Part shown: positions 9,918 to 17,846 of the stretch, in pieces
Layout: each line of letters opens with the position of its first letter
How positions within the stretch are numbered: the stretch's first letter is position 1
DNA from: Bradyrhizobium sp.
GTDB lineage: Bacteria > Pseudomonadota > Alphaproteobacteria > Rhizobiales > Xanthobacteraceae
Assembly: GCF_016213215.1 (NCBI RefSeq)
Contig: NZ_JACRAW010000163.1
Coordinates: 92,653-156,652, forward strand
Length of the DNA stretch: 64,000 nucleotides
Direction of reading: 5' to 3'
Made by a program: the position numbers and the translations under genes
The notes under the pieces: model-generated
What the model saw: only the letters and a program-made list of their open reading frames with translations
Databases searched by the model: none
What the model was told of the DNA's origin: nothing

Positions 9918-11162
9918 GTGAACAGGCTGTCCAAGGTCCGCACGCTGTGCGTCGCCGCTGTTCTGCTTGCGGTCTCCGCGCAGCAGGCGCCGACAAGGGC
10001 AGCCGACGCCGCCTTCACGCAGTTCATCGCCTCGCTGTGGCCTGAGGCGCAGGCGGCCGGCGTCTCGCGCGCGACGTTCGATGAACAGACGCGCGGGCTC
10101 GATCCCGATTACAAGCTGCCCGACCTGATCCTGCCGGGACGACCTGCGACCGGCGCGCCGGCGCAGGCCGAGTTCGTGCAGGTACCCGCCGATTACCTCA
10201 AGGAAGCGAGCATCGCGCGTCTTGCGGCCGAGGGACAGCGGCTGTGGCAGAAATACCGCCCCGCGCTTTCCGAGATCGAGGCGAATTCTGGCGTCCCTGC
10301 GACCGTCGTGCTCGCGATCTGGGGCCGCGAAACCGATTACGGCCGCTACGCCTTGCCGCATGACGCGCTGCGTGTGCTGGCGACGCAGGCTTATGTCGGG
10401 CGGCGTAAGGACCAGTATCGCAACGAGTTCATCCTTGCGCTGAAGATCCTCGGCGATGGCGCGGTGAGCCGCAAGGACTTGCGCTCGTCGTGGGCCGGCG
10501 CCACCGGGCTCACGCAGTTCCTGCCGTCGGAATATTACAAGCACGGCGTCGACTTCGACGGTGATGGTCGCGTCGACATCTGGCATTCGGCGCCGGACGC
10601 GCTGGCGTCCGCCGCGCAGCAGCTCGTCAACAAGGGTTGGCAACGCGGCCTGCGCTGGGCCTATGAGGTGCGCGCGCCGGGCAACATCGATTGCACGACG
10701 GGCGTGCCGGAAGTGACCAAGCCAATCGGTCAATGGTTGCGTGAGGGCTTTGCGCCGGTGCGGGGGCAGAGGTTGAGTGCCGCGGAGCAGGCCCAGCCGG
10801 CATCGCTGTTGCAGCCGGAAGGCATTTATGGGCCGTCCTTCCTGACGACCAGGAACTACTTCGTCATCAAGGAGTACAACTTCTCCGATCTCTACGTGCT
10901 GTTCGTCGGCCATGTCAGCGACCGCATGACGAGCCCGGCGCCATTCGCGACGCCGTGGTCGGCATCCAGGCAATTGCGCACGGCAGACGTCGAGACCATG
11001 CAGCTGGGCCTTGCCCGCGCCGGACTCTACAAGGACAAGATCGACGGCAAGGCGGGAATGCAGACGCGCGCGGCGCTCGGCGCCTACCAGAAGGCTGCCG
11101 GATTGAAGGTCGATTGCTGGCCAAGCGAGCAAGTCCTGCGCTCGATCCAGGCGGCGCGGTAA
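9918..11162 (+). CDS. Lytic murein transglycosylase, MltB/SLT_2 type, with peptidoglycan-binding domain
   Basis: 414 aa. Signal peptide about 1-29 (cut after TRA/ADA). The transglycosylase domain covers about 35-330: the catalytic Glu lies in AIWGRETDYGRY, and GATGLTQFLPSEYY is the conserved substrate-groove motif. A C-terminal PG_binding_1 domain (about 345-412) contains LGLARAGLYKDKIDGKAG. It would cleave peptidoglycan glycan strands in the periplasm leaving 1,6-anhydro ends. Monocistronic by appearance; starts about 80 bp after the UPF0114 gene. Confidence 0.9.
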   Translation: MNRLSKVRTLCVAAVLLAVSAQQAPTRAADAAFTQFIASLWPEAQAAGVSRATFDEQTRGLDPDYKLPDLILPGRPATGAPAQAEFVQVPADYLKEASIARLAAEGQRLWQKYRPALSEIEANSGVPATVVLAIWGRETDYGRYALPHDALRVLATQAYVGRRKDQYRNEFILALKILGDGAVSRKDLRSSWAGATGLTQFLPSEYYKHGVDFDGDGRVDIWHSAPDALASAAQQLVNKGWQRGLRWAYEVRAPGNIDCTTGVPEVTKPIGQWLREGFAPVRGQRLSAAEQAQPASLLQPEGIYGPSFLTTRNYFVIKEYNFSDLYVLFVGHVSDRMTSPAPFATPWSASRQLRTADVETMQLGLARAGLYKDKIDGKAGMQTRAALGAYQKAAGLKVDCWPSEQVLRSIQAAR

Positions 11163-11179
11163 CTGGAGAGCAAATGAAA

Positions 11180-11206
11180 AGCCCGGCCGAGCGTTTCGGC
11201 CGGGCT
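11180..11206 (-). terminator. Hairpin terminator between convergent genes
   Basis: AGCCCGGCCG / CGGCCGGGCT, ten perfect pairs around a 7-base loop. Read on the minus strand the hairpin is followed by TTTTC, so it most likely terminates the small gene at 11241-11519; it may also serve the transglycosylase. Confidence 0.7.
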
Positions 11207-11240
11207 GCAATCAATGCGCCTGACGAGGCGGCAGGCCAGC

Positions 11241-11519
11241 TCAGTAGCAGACCCGCACGGGCCGGACCACCCAGCCGTATCCGTCCCAATAGCGCTGGCG
11301 CTGCCAGTAGCAGGGCGGGGGCGGCGGGGGTTCTGCGACATAGACCGGGCCGCCATAGGCCGGACGGCTGGCGGCGATGGCGCCGCCGACGATTGCGCCG
11401 CCGATCAATCCGGCGGCAATGCCGGCGCCGACGTTGTCGGCCTTGGCCTGCGGTGCGACGGTCACCAACGAACCGGCAATCGTTGCGACCGTGAGCACGG
11501 CAGCAATTGTCTTCTTCAT
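11241..11519 (-). CDS. Small secreted glycine-zipper protein, paralog 1
   Basis: 92 aa. Signal peptide about 1-27 (APQAKA/D), then a Gly-zipper helix GAGIAAGLIGGAIVGGAIA, a Pro-rich patch (EPPPPPPC) and a C-terminal motif CYWQRQRYWDGYGWVVRPVRVC with two Cys. The C-terminal motif is shared with the next gene (CVWQRQRFWDGYGWRVRRVRVC), so the two are paralogs. Periplasmic or outer-membrane-associated by prediction; role unknown. Confidence 0.8.
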   Translation of the reverse strand: MKKTIAAVLTVATIAGSLVTVAPQAKADNVGAGIAAGLIGGAIVGGAIAASRPAYGGPVYVAEPPPPPPCYWQRQRYWDGYGWVVRPVRVCY

Positions 11520-11731
11520 TTCTCTGGCTCTCCTGGAGATGGCGCCTCTCAGAAGCGCCGGGTTAGAAGATCACTCACACGCTGTTGGATTGGCCGCCCC
11601 TCAAGGAAGCGCGCAAATGGTCAATCCAAGGTAAACGCCAGCCGGAAGTGCCGGGAAAAAGCGGTCTTTTTCGGGCCATTTTCCGGGCAACGTACGGAAA
11701 ACAGGCTGTTTTCCAACGCGAAATCAGTGCC

Positions 11732-12055
11732 TCAGCCGCAAACCCGCACCCGGCGCACACGCCAGCCATAACCGTCCCAGAAGCGCTGCCTCTGCCATAC
11801 GCAGCCGCCGTAATAACCGGGGTCGTAGTAGCCGTAGCCGGCGGCGGGATAGCTGGGTCCGTAATAGTACCCCGCCCCATAGCCCGGCCCATAATGATAG
11901 GGAGAGGCGAGGGCACCCCCGATGATGGCGCCGCCGATGATGCCGGCCGCCACGCCTGCTGCGACGCGTCCGCCCCGCGCATGGGCTGCCGGGGCCGCCA
12001 ACGCCGATGCCGCGATCACCGCCACTGCGGCGAGTGCCAAGAATGACTTCCTCAT
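11732..12055 (-). CDS. Small secreted glycine-zipper protein, paralog 2
   Basis: 107 aa. Signal peptide about 1-26, Gly-zipper GVAAGIIGGAIIGGALA, a Tyr/Gly/Pro-rich middle (YHYGPGYGAGYYYGPSYP) and the shared two-Cys C-terminal motif of the neighbouring paralog. The pair probably arose by tandem duplication followed by divergence of the middle part. Function unknown. Confidence 0.8.
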   Translation of the reverse strand: MRKSFLALAAVAVIAASALAAPAAHARGGRVAAGVAAGIIGGAIIGGALASPYHYGPGYGAGYYYGPSYPAAGYGYYDPGYYGGCVWQRQRFWDGYGWRVRRVRVCG

Positions 12056-12234
12056 GGGCCTTTACCTTTCGACCTGTCCGTGGCGGGGTTGCCTAAGCAA
12101 CAGGGTTCCACACTTCACTTGAACGATCAATGAACGGAACCGCCACATTTGGCGACGAATGCAGGTCTTGGGCGGTGGTGCGGCATTTTGGCAAGTCCTG
12201 ACGGTAGGAAATAGCCGCCGGCAAGGATCGGATC

Positions 12235-12585
12235 ATGGCCAGCGCGCTGACCAACTTTGCCGTTGCCGTCGCGATCACGGCCGCGATCTGCTACGTCCTG
12301 ATGACGCGGGCGGAGAACCGGAGGCGGCGCAGGCGTATCGACACCGCGGGCGGCGACAGCGGCGGCACCTACTCCGGCAGCGATGACGGCTTTGTCCTCT
12401 CGAACTGGTTTTCGCGCAGTCATTCCACGAGCCATTCCGCGCTCGACAGTTCAGGTAATCCGATTGATGAAGGCTCGAGCGCTGCCGGTGAAGGCGGTGG
12501 CACTGGCAGCGACAGCGGCGGTGATGGAGGCGGAGGCGGCGATGGTGGTGGCGGAGGCGGCGACGGTGGCGGCGGCGGCGACTGA
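12235..12585 (+). CDS. Small membrane protein with Gly/Asp-rich tail
   Basis: 116 aa. One N-terminal hydrophobic helix (about 4-23), a basic patch ENRRRRRRID directly after it, a Ser-rich middle and a terminal run of Gly and Asp. The charge pattern suggests an N-out helix with a cytoplasmic tail. The repetitive tail (90-116) is encoded by GGCGGC-type codons and may vary in length between strains. No known family. Confidence 0.6.
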   Translation: MASALTNFAVAVAITAAICYVLMTRAENRRRRRRIDTAGGDSGGTYSGSDDGFVLSNWFSRSHSTSHSALDSSGNPIDEGSSAAGEGGGTGSDSGGDGGGGGDGGGGGGDGGGGGD

Positions 12586-12660
12586 GTCCCCGCGTGCGTT
12601 CAGAGATTGATCCAGCGCAACCACGCTTCCTGGATTAATCCTATCGTCAATGTCGGATCA

Positions 12661-12679
12661 GTTTGGAATTGCTTGAAAC
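12661..12679 (+). promoter_or_regulatory. Possible weak iron-control-like inverted repeat before bfd
   Basis: GTTTGGAA TTGC TTGAAAC is an imperfect inverted repeat about 77 bp upstream of the bfd start. It only loosely resembles the clear motif in front of bfr, so this is a tentative call. Confidence 0.3.
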
Positions 12680-12755
12680 AGCGGCATTTCCTTTTGCATC
12701 CAGCTGCGCTCTCAAATATCGAATGGTGTGCATCAGCGAAGGGCCGCCTCGTTCC

Positions 12756-13028
12756 ATGATCGTCTGTTCCTGCAACGTCATCAGCGACCATGATATCAAA
12801 GCCGCCGTCGCCGGTTCCGACGATCCCCTCCGTCATGCCAAACATGTCTACGGCTGCCTTGGCCGTAACGTCGAATGCGGCCGCTGCGCCCGCAACATCA
12901 AGGCCATCATCAACGAGACGCTTGGTGATTGTGCCGATGCCTGCCAGGCGGGATGCCGGCACAGCCGGAACCGGGCGGACACTCCGCTTGAGGATGAAGA
13001 GGCCGAGTTCGCGCTGGCTGCCTGCTAA
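12756..13028 (+). CDS. bfd: Bacterioferritin-associated ferredoxin
   Basis: 90 aa. The four [2Fe-2S] ligands are visible as CSC at 4-6 and CGRC at about 41-44, the Bfd pattern C-x-C-x(n)-C-x2-C. Bfd docks on bacterioferritin and passes electrons to release stored iron as Fe(II). The ATG at 12756 gives MIVCSCNVIS, the standard Bfd start; an upstream frame extension lacks similarity. bfr follows 131 bp downstream. The tail after residue 65 is longer than in E. coli Bfd and has extra Cys and acidic residues. Confidence 0.9.
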   Translation: MIVCSCNVISDHDIKAAVAGSDDPLRHAKHVYGCLGRNVECGRCARNIKAIINETLGDCADACQAGCRHSRNRADTPLEDEEAEFALAAC

Positions 13029-13098
13029 ACATCGTCGCACTGGGCAAGCTTGACCGCTCCCTTTCTGGGGGGAACACTTGCATCGGCATCGGATTTTC

Positions 13099-13114
13099 TT
13101 GGAAGCATTCTAAA
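13099..13114 (+). promoter_or_regulatory. Iron-control-element-like box (Irr type) before bfr
   Basis: TTGGAA GCA TTCTAAA forms an inverted repeat with a 3-base centre, matching the shape of the iron control element bound by Irr in Rhizobiales. It is 45 bp before the bfr ATG, a position suited to control by blocking polymerase. Known for the family: Irr acts under low iron and bacterioferritin is a logical repressed target. Binding is inferred. Confidence 0.6.
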
Positions 13115-13159
13115 CCGAAATTTGGCAGCCGCCACGGCTCAAGCTATCGGGAGAGCATC

Positions 13160-13648
13160 ATGCAGGGCGACCCGAAGGTCATCGAATATCTCAACAAGGG
13201 TCTCCGTCACGAGCTCACAGCGATCAATCAGTACTGGCTGCACTATCGGTTCCTGCAGAACTGGGGTCTTCTGGAGATGGCCAAGGTCTGGCGCAAGGAA
13301 TCCATCGAGGAGATGGAACATGCCGACCGCATCACTGATCGCATCATTTTTCTCGATGGGTTCCCCAATATGCAGGTGCTCGATCCCTTGCGCATCGGGC
13401 AGAACGTGAAGGAGGTCATCGAATGCGATCTGGCCGCCGAGATGAGCGCGCGGGCGCTCTATCAGGAGGCGGCGACGCATTGTCATGCCGTGCAGGACTA
13501 TGTCTCGCGCGACCTGTTCGAGAAGCTGATGAAGGACGAGGAGCATCACATCGATTTCCTCGAAACGCAGCTCGATTTGATCGGGCGTATCGGCCTTGAG
13601 CTCTATACCCAGAGCCACGTCGGCGGACTGGAGAGCGAGGGGAGCTAG
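13160..13648 (+). CDS. bfr: Bacterioferritin
   Basis: 162 aa, the usual length. MQGDPKVIEYLNKGLRHELTAINQYWLHYR is the typical N-terminus with the first ferroxidase Glu; EEMEHADRITDRIIFLDG carries the E-x2-H metal ligands and the Met52 region used for haem binding; KDEEHHIDFLETQ holds the second E-x2-H. It forms a 24-mer shell that oxidises and stores iron. It is paired with bfd upstream and has an Irr-type box in its leader. Confidence 0.95.
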   Translation: MQGDPKVIEYLNKGLRHELTAINQYWLHYRFLQNWGLLEMAKVWRKESIEEMEHADRITDRIIFLDGFPNMQVLDPLRIGQNVKEVIECDLAAEMSARALYQEAATHCHAVQDYVSRDLFEKLMKDEEHHIDFLETQLDLIGRIGLELYTQSHVGGLESEGS

Positions 13649-13879
13649 CCGCACCGGCCCCCGGGCCGAGCCTTGGCGATCGCGCGCGCTGGGCTTGGAG
13701 TGGCGGCCAGGCCGGAAGCGCGAACCTTGGTCGTCGCATTTCTCCGAATTTGAATGCTTCGACCCGATCGTGCCGTGGCCGGCTACCCGGAACCTGCGTT
13801 GCCGCGCGATCGGATCGGCAAGTTCGATGCACGCTTCTGTCGTGTGGCTGGGCGGCCTGGGGCGAAGTCTATCACGGGC

Positions 13880-14509
13880 TTATCTTGCGGTCAGCAATTT
13901 GCCCAGCAAGGTGTAGTTGGCCTTCGGTCCCTGCATCACCAGCGTCCAGTGCGAAAAATCGATGCCGCTCGTGCAGCCATTGCCGCTGCCCTGCAGGACC
14001 AGCGTGAGGACTTGCCGCGGCGCGATGCCCGGCTGGAATATTCCGCTTCCGGAAGCAGGCGCGGAGAGCTTCCATTCCTTGTAGAGCGTGGGGCCCTGAC
14101 CGGCGTCGGGGGGGCGGTCGCGTGGATCAACTTCGAACACCGAGATTGCATTCGGGCGGACCAGAGACAACGTGCCGGTGTGACCGTTACTGTCGCGAAA
14201 CGAAAGCACGAGCCTGTCCCCGGACCATCCTGCCGTGAGATCATACTTCGCTGACGGCGTGGCGATGCCCTTTATTGCAGCAACGTCGGCCTCGCCGGTG
14301 AACAGCGTGGCCTTGTCGCCGAAGCGCACGCTTTCAATCTCCTGTCGCTTTGCCGCATCCAGCGCAACGGTAGCCACGTTGCGTTGTCCCTCATTGGTGC
14401 AACAGGCACAAGCGTGAGCGGATGGCGCTTGGAACAGTATGAGGAACAGCAGCATCCAGCCCGCGCCGCGACAGGCCAAATCGATCGGATAGCGCGGGCG
14501 TTGCGACAT
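13880..14509 (-). CDS. Secreted hypothetical protein with CxCC N-terminus
   Basis: 209 aa, no family recognised. A signal peptide (about 1-33) ends in PSAHA and the mature protein would begin CACCTNEGQRN, a dense Cys cluster that could bind metal or form disulfides. The rest reads as a beta-rich globular domain (YDLTAGWSGDRLVLSFRD, VFEVDPRDRPPD). Its start overlaps the stop of the upstream small gene in a TAATG junction, so the two are translated from one message. Confidence 0.65.
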   Translation of the reverse strand: MSQRPRYPIDLACRGAGWMLLFLILFQAPSAHACACCTNEGQRNVATVALDAAKRQEIESVRFGDKATLFTGEADVAAIKGIATPSAKYDLTAGWSGDRLVLSFRDSNGHTGTLSLVRPNAISVFEVDPRDRPPDAGQGPTLYKEWKLSAPASGSGIFQPGIAPRQVLTLVLQGSGNGCTSGIDFSHWTLVMQGPKANYTLLGKLLTAR

Positions 14510-14754
14510 TACGCGCTGTCCTCGACATCGGTCTCCGGCCGGTCATTGCCGGCGGCGGTCTCGGTGCGCCACTTGCCATCCGGCGTTTCGTATTCGATCA
14601 CCTCGGTTCGGCCCGGCACGCGCTGCTCGGCCACGGCGCGCCGGGCCGCGGCCAGCGCCGCGGCATGGGTCGCGAACGGCTCGGAAAACACGCCGTTGAC
14701 GGTATAGGCCCAGCCACCGTCATGCTCGACGACCTTGTAAGTCACATGGCTCAT
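14509..14754 (-). CDS. Small DUF2188-like protein
   Basis: 81 aa. VTYKVVEHDGGWAYTVNGVFSEPFATHAAALAAARRAVAEQ fits the short alpha/beta DUF2188 pattern, in which HDGGWA precedes an Ala-rich helix. The gene is first in a two-gene unit and overlaps the next start by one base (TAATG), implying translational coupling. Function of the family is unknown. Confidence 0.65.
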   Translation of the reverse strand: MSHVTYKVVEHDGGWAYTVNGVFSEPFATHAAALAAARRAVAEQRVPGRTEVIEYETPDGKWRTETAAGNDRPETDVEDSA

Positions 14755-14897
14755 CGTGAAACTCGCTTCTGCCTTGCCGCCGAAGGGACCAACACCAATT
14801 CTATGACAGAATAGGCCACGAGGTCACTGTCGCAATTCGAAAGGCCCGGTCGTCTTCAAGGAATACGCAGCCAGCTCGTGCCGGCAGAGGAGAAACC

Positions 14898-15164
14898 ATG
14901 TGCCGCAACATCAAAACCCTGTTCAACTTCGATCCGCCCGCGACCGAGGAGGAGATCCGCGCCTCTGCCCTTCAGTTCGTGCGCAAGCTTTCCGGCTTCA
15001 ACAAGCCCTCGCAGGCCAATGAAGCCGCATTCGAGCGTGCGGTGGAGGAGGTCTCGGACGCCGCGCGGCGGCTGCTGGCCTCGCTCCACACGCATGGGCC
15101 GGCGCGCGACCGGGCCGTCGAGGCGGAAAAGGCGAGGGAACGCTCGCGGCTGCGCTTTGGCTGA
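14898..15164 (+). CDS. DUF2277 family protein
   Basis: 88 aa. MCRNIKTLFNFDPPATEEEIRASALQFVRKLSGF is the conserved N-terminus of DUF2277, a small cytoplasmic helical family of unknown role common in Actinobacteria and Alphaproteobacteria. The start has GAGGAG upstream (13 bases) and full-length family sequence. Stands alone between a minus-strand pair and a short membrane gene. Confidence 0.85.
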   Translation: MCRNIKTLFNFDPPATEEEIRASALQFVRKLSGFNKPSQANEAAFERAVEEVSDAARRLLASLHTHGPARDRAVEAEKARERSRLRFG

Positions 15165-15253
15165 CGCGGCTGCCGCTCTGTGACCGGGCTCACGGTGCGT
15201 TGCGTCCGCGATGGCGATAATGGCGGTCCGAGTTGAGGAACCGGAGCTGTGCC

Positions 15254-15472
15254 ATGAACAGGTCTATCATCTTGCTGAAGGCGGGCGCGATCGTCTTCAC
15301 CGTTCTGTGGACCGCCTGGATGATGTGGTGGAGCGGCTCCCACGACCATGTCAGCCTCGTCATCCTCACAATATGCGGCGCCGCCGTGGGCTATTTCTGG
15401 TATCGCGCCATGCGCTGGCAGTTCGAGCGCATGGGCATGCTCGGCAATGACGATTCCCGCGCCGGCAACTGA
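15254..15472 (+). CDS. Small two-helix membrane protein
   Basis: 72 aa from ATG 15254. Hydrophobic helices at about 5-27 (ILLKAGAIVFTVLWTAWMMWW) and 33-52 (VSLVILTICGAAVGYFWY) with a short polar loop GSHDH and a polar tail. No family assigned. The frame can extend to 15233 but the Met at 15254 gives a basic N-terminus right before the first helix. Confidence 0.6.
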   Translation: MNRSIILLKAGAIVFTVLWTAWMMWWSGSHDHVSLVILTICGAAVGYFWYRAMRWQFERMGMLGNDDSRAGN

Positions 15473-15533
15473 GCGCTGATCCTGGCAGCTCTCGATGAAC
15501 GGCCGCACGGGAAGTTCGGCAGCCTTTCGCGTC

Positions 15534-16706
15534 TCAGTTCACCGCCCACTTCACCGGCAGATTGAGCAGCCCGCGAAACGCCCAGCCGCCGATCCTCACG
15601 GGTGGGGAAGCATCGAGCCGCAGGCCGTTGAGGCGCGCGAAGGCGCTGGGCAGGGCGACCTCGGCGACCATTGCGCGCGAGGCAAAGGCGCCTGCGCAAT
15701 AATGCGGACCCGCGCCGAAGGCGATGCTTTTCGACGTGTCGCGCGTGATGTCGAAGCGGTCGGCTTCGTCGAAGCAGCTCTCGTCGCGATTGGCCGAGCC
15801 GAACATGAAGAACACGCGGTCCTCCGATTCGAAATCGACTCCGCCATAGGAGCAGGGCTTTGCCACGCGCCGCGGCGACATGCCGATCGGTGAGATCCAG
15901 CGCGCATATTCCTCGAACACGTCGATCCATCTTGCTTTCCCGGCACGCACGAGCTCGAGCTGCCCGGGATGGGTGAGCAGCGCCCATGTCGCGCCCGAGA
16001 TGGCATCGCGCGGCTCGTTCTGCCCGCCGGAGATCGCAAGCTTGACGTTCGCGCGTACGCTTTCCATCGGCTGTCCCGCGGCCAGGAGCACGCTCAGGAT
16101 GGACGTGTTCGGATGATTCCTGAGCACCGGGATCATGTCGTCGATCGCAGCATCAATGCCGGCGGTAGCCTTGTTGCAGCGCGCTTCCACTTGGGGATCG
16201 CCGGTGTAGATGGCGATGCCGTCGATCATGGACTGCGACCAGGCGTCCATGTCCTGGTAGCGGATGTTGGTCAGCCCGGTGATGTCCTTCAGGCATTCCG
16301 CCGACAGCGGCAGCGCGAAAGCCTTGACGAGGTCGGCCTCTCCGCGCGGTGAAAGCTCGTCGAGGATACGGTCGGCATGCGCCTGAAACTTTCTAAGCCA
16401 GCTTTCCTTCACCGCCCGCGGCGATACCGAAGGAAACATCGCGGCGCGCTCGGCCATATGCGCCGCGCCGTCCTTGCGCATCATGTTGTGTCCCATCAGC
16501 CGGTTCATCAGTCCCTGCGGCTGGTGGGAGGAGAACACGTCGATGCGCTTTTCCTGGGTGAAGATGTCGTCTCTGCGGGTGAAAACCGTAGAGCCGAGCT
16601 GCGGCACGAAGGCGATCGGTGCCTGCTGTCGCATCCGCGCGAGATCGGGATAGGGATCCGCCCAGAACTTTGGGACATCGATCTCGTAGCGCGGCGCGTT
16701 GGACAT
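15534..16706 (-). CDS. Cytochrome P450
   Basis: 390 aa. The haem-thiolate loop FGAGPHYCAGAF places the proximal Cys at about 337. The K-helix ExxR is present as EYAR in EEYARWISPIG. The I-helix reads ISGGQNEPRDAISG: the usual acid-Thr pair for oxygen activation is missing and Pro takes the Thr position, a variant seen in some P450 subfamilies. It would be a soluble monooxygenase needing a separate ferredoxin and reductase, none of which is adjacent. Substrate unknown. A Fis-type regulator gene is 45 bp upstream on the same strand. Confidence 0.9.
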   Translation of the reverse strand: MSNAPRYEIDVPKFWADPYPDLARMRQQAPIAFVPQLGSTVFTRRDDIFTQEKRIDVFSSHQPQGLMNRLMGHNMMRKDGAAHMAERAAMFPSVSPRAVKESWLRKFQAHADRILDELSPRGEADLVKAFALPLSAECLKDITGLTNIRYQDMDAWSQSMIDGIAIYTGDPQVEARCNKATAGIDAAIDDMIPVLRNHPNTSILSVLLAAGQPMESVRANVKLAISGGQNEPRDAISGATWALLTHPGQLELVRAGKARWIDVFEEYARWISPIGMSPRRVAKPCSYGGVDFESEDRVFFMFGSANRDESCFDEADRFDITRDTSKSIAFGAGPHYCAGAFASRAMVAEVALPSAFARLNGLRLDASPPVRIGGWAFRGLLNLPVKWAVN

Positions 16707-16751
16707 CGGACCTTTCCCCCACCCTGGGACTATCGCCCGGCTGGAGGCACC

Positions 16752-17069
16752 CTATTCATCGGGTGGAGGAACGTCGATCCCCTGCGCGGCATAGAGCCGG
16801 ATCTTGTTGCGCAGCGTGCGGACGGACACCCCCAGCACCCGCGCGGCGCGGGTCCGGTTGCCGTCGCAACGCCCGAGCGTCTGCAGCACGAGTTCGCGCT
16901 CGATCTCTTCGACGGTGGACCCGATCAGGAGCGGGACGATTTCGTTTGGAGCAAGGGAATGCAGCGCAGGTGCGGGACCTGCCGCACCGATTTCGGGCTC
17001 GACAAAGCAGCCGCGGACGGAATCGAGAACGGATTCGTAAAGGCTTTCACAAACAAACTCCTGGGTCAT
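16752..17069 (-). CDS. Fis-type helix-turn-helix protein
   Basis: 105 aa from ATG 17069, which has a strong GGGAGG site 7 bases upstream; a frame extension to 17123 lacks that. The C-terminal part (EEIERELVLQTLGRCDGNRT, then RAARVLGVSVRTLRNKI) is the HTH_8/Fis helix-turn-helix found at the end of NtrC-class and FlbD-like regulators. No AAA or receiver domain precedes it, so it is a stand-alone DNA-binding module. Being directly upstream of the P450 it may be co-transcribed with it. Confidence 0.8.
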   Translation of the reverse strand: MTQEFVCESLYESVLDSVRGCFVEPEIGAAGPAPALHSLAPNEIVPLLIGSTVEEIERELVLQTLGRCDGNRTRAARVLGVSVRTLRNKIRLYAAQGIDVPPPDE

Positions 17070-17287
17070 TCTTACCTCCCGACCAACGCCCGCTTCCAGT
17101 TCGGAAAACGGATCGGAGAACAAACGACCCCCAGCACGCGAGACGGTGGGCGGAGTTGGTTAATGAAAGGTTAACGCAGGGTAAGCAGCGCCCCCGCGCT
17201 GGGGAGAATCCAAAATCTGCCATCATAAGTTACAAATCGAGCCACACCGACGCCTTTGTGGAGCCGTGCTCGATCGGAGAAGCAAGA

Positions 17288-17806
17288 CTAGTTCCCGCAC
17301 TCCTTCAGCGCCTTGTGCCACTTGCCGGCATCGATCGGCGGCAGTTGATAGCTGTCCTTTCCGGCCGAGATCGTGATCGCGCCCTTCGCGTCCAACAGGT
17401 CAAGGAAGCGCGCCTTTTGCGCATTCCACTTGTCGCCGAACACGCGCGGATCGTGCCTGGCATAGCCGAGATAGGTTTGCCGGAACGTGGTCGCCAAATT
17501 CATCGGCACGGGATCCCTGGCTTCGAACGGCTCCTCGAATTCGCCGTCAAAACCCATCTTGCCCCTGGCTGTCGAGATCGTGATGCGGGCCTTGCCTTCG
17601 TGAGCGGCTTGTCCCGGATATCTGGCGTGCAGGGCAAAGCCGCGTCCGCAGCCGAGATAGAAGATCACCTTGCCGTCCTCGTTGTAGGTCAGCACGTCGC
17701 CGTCGTTCGGAATCACCTGATGCTTCCAATGGCCTGCGCACGCGGGGGAGGTGGAGAGGGCAGCGAGGGTGATAAGGGCGGCAACAAGCGTTCTGCATGT
17801 CTTCAT
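17288..17806 (-). CDS. Secreted hypothetical protein
   Basis: 172 aa. Signal peptide about 1-24 (SPACA/GHW). The mature part starts GHWKHQVIPNDGDVLTYNEDGKVIFYLGCGRGFAL and reads as a beta-rich domain; Cys residues at LGCGRG and KECGN near the end could pair. Homologs of this look are common periplasmic hypotheticals in Bradyrhizobium-type genomes. ATG 17806 follows a GTG two codons upstream. Function unknown. Confidence 0.65.
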   Translation of the reverse strand: MKTCRTLVAALITLAALSTSPACAGHWKHQVIPNDGDVLTYNEDGKVIFYLGCGRGFALHARYPGQAAHEGKARITISTARGKMGFDGEFEEPFEARDPVPMNLATTFRQTYLGYARHDPRVFGDKWNAQKARFLDLLDAKGAITISAGKDSYQLPPIDAGKWHKALKECGN

Positions 17807-17846
17807 GGGCACAAGTGCTACCTATGGCGCTCGTAATGACGGCGCA

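Noticed and set aside
13649..13879. Open frames between bfr and the minus-strand pair
   Set aside because: Low-quality Arg/Trp-rich translations in several frames and no ribosome site.
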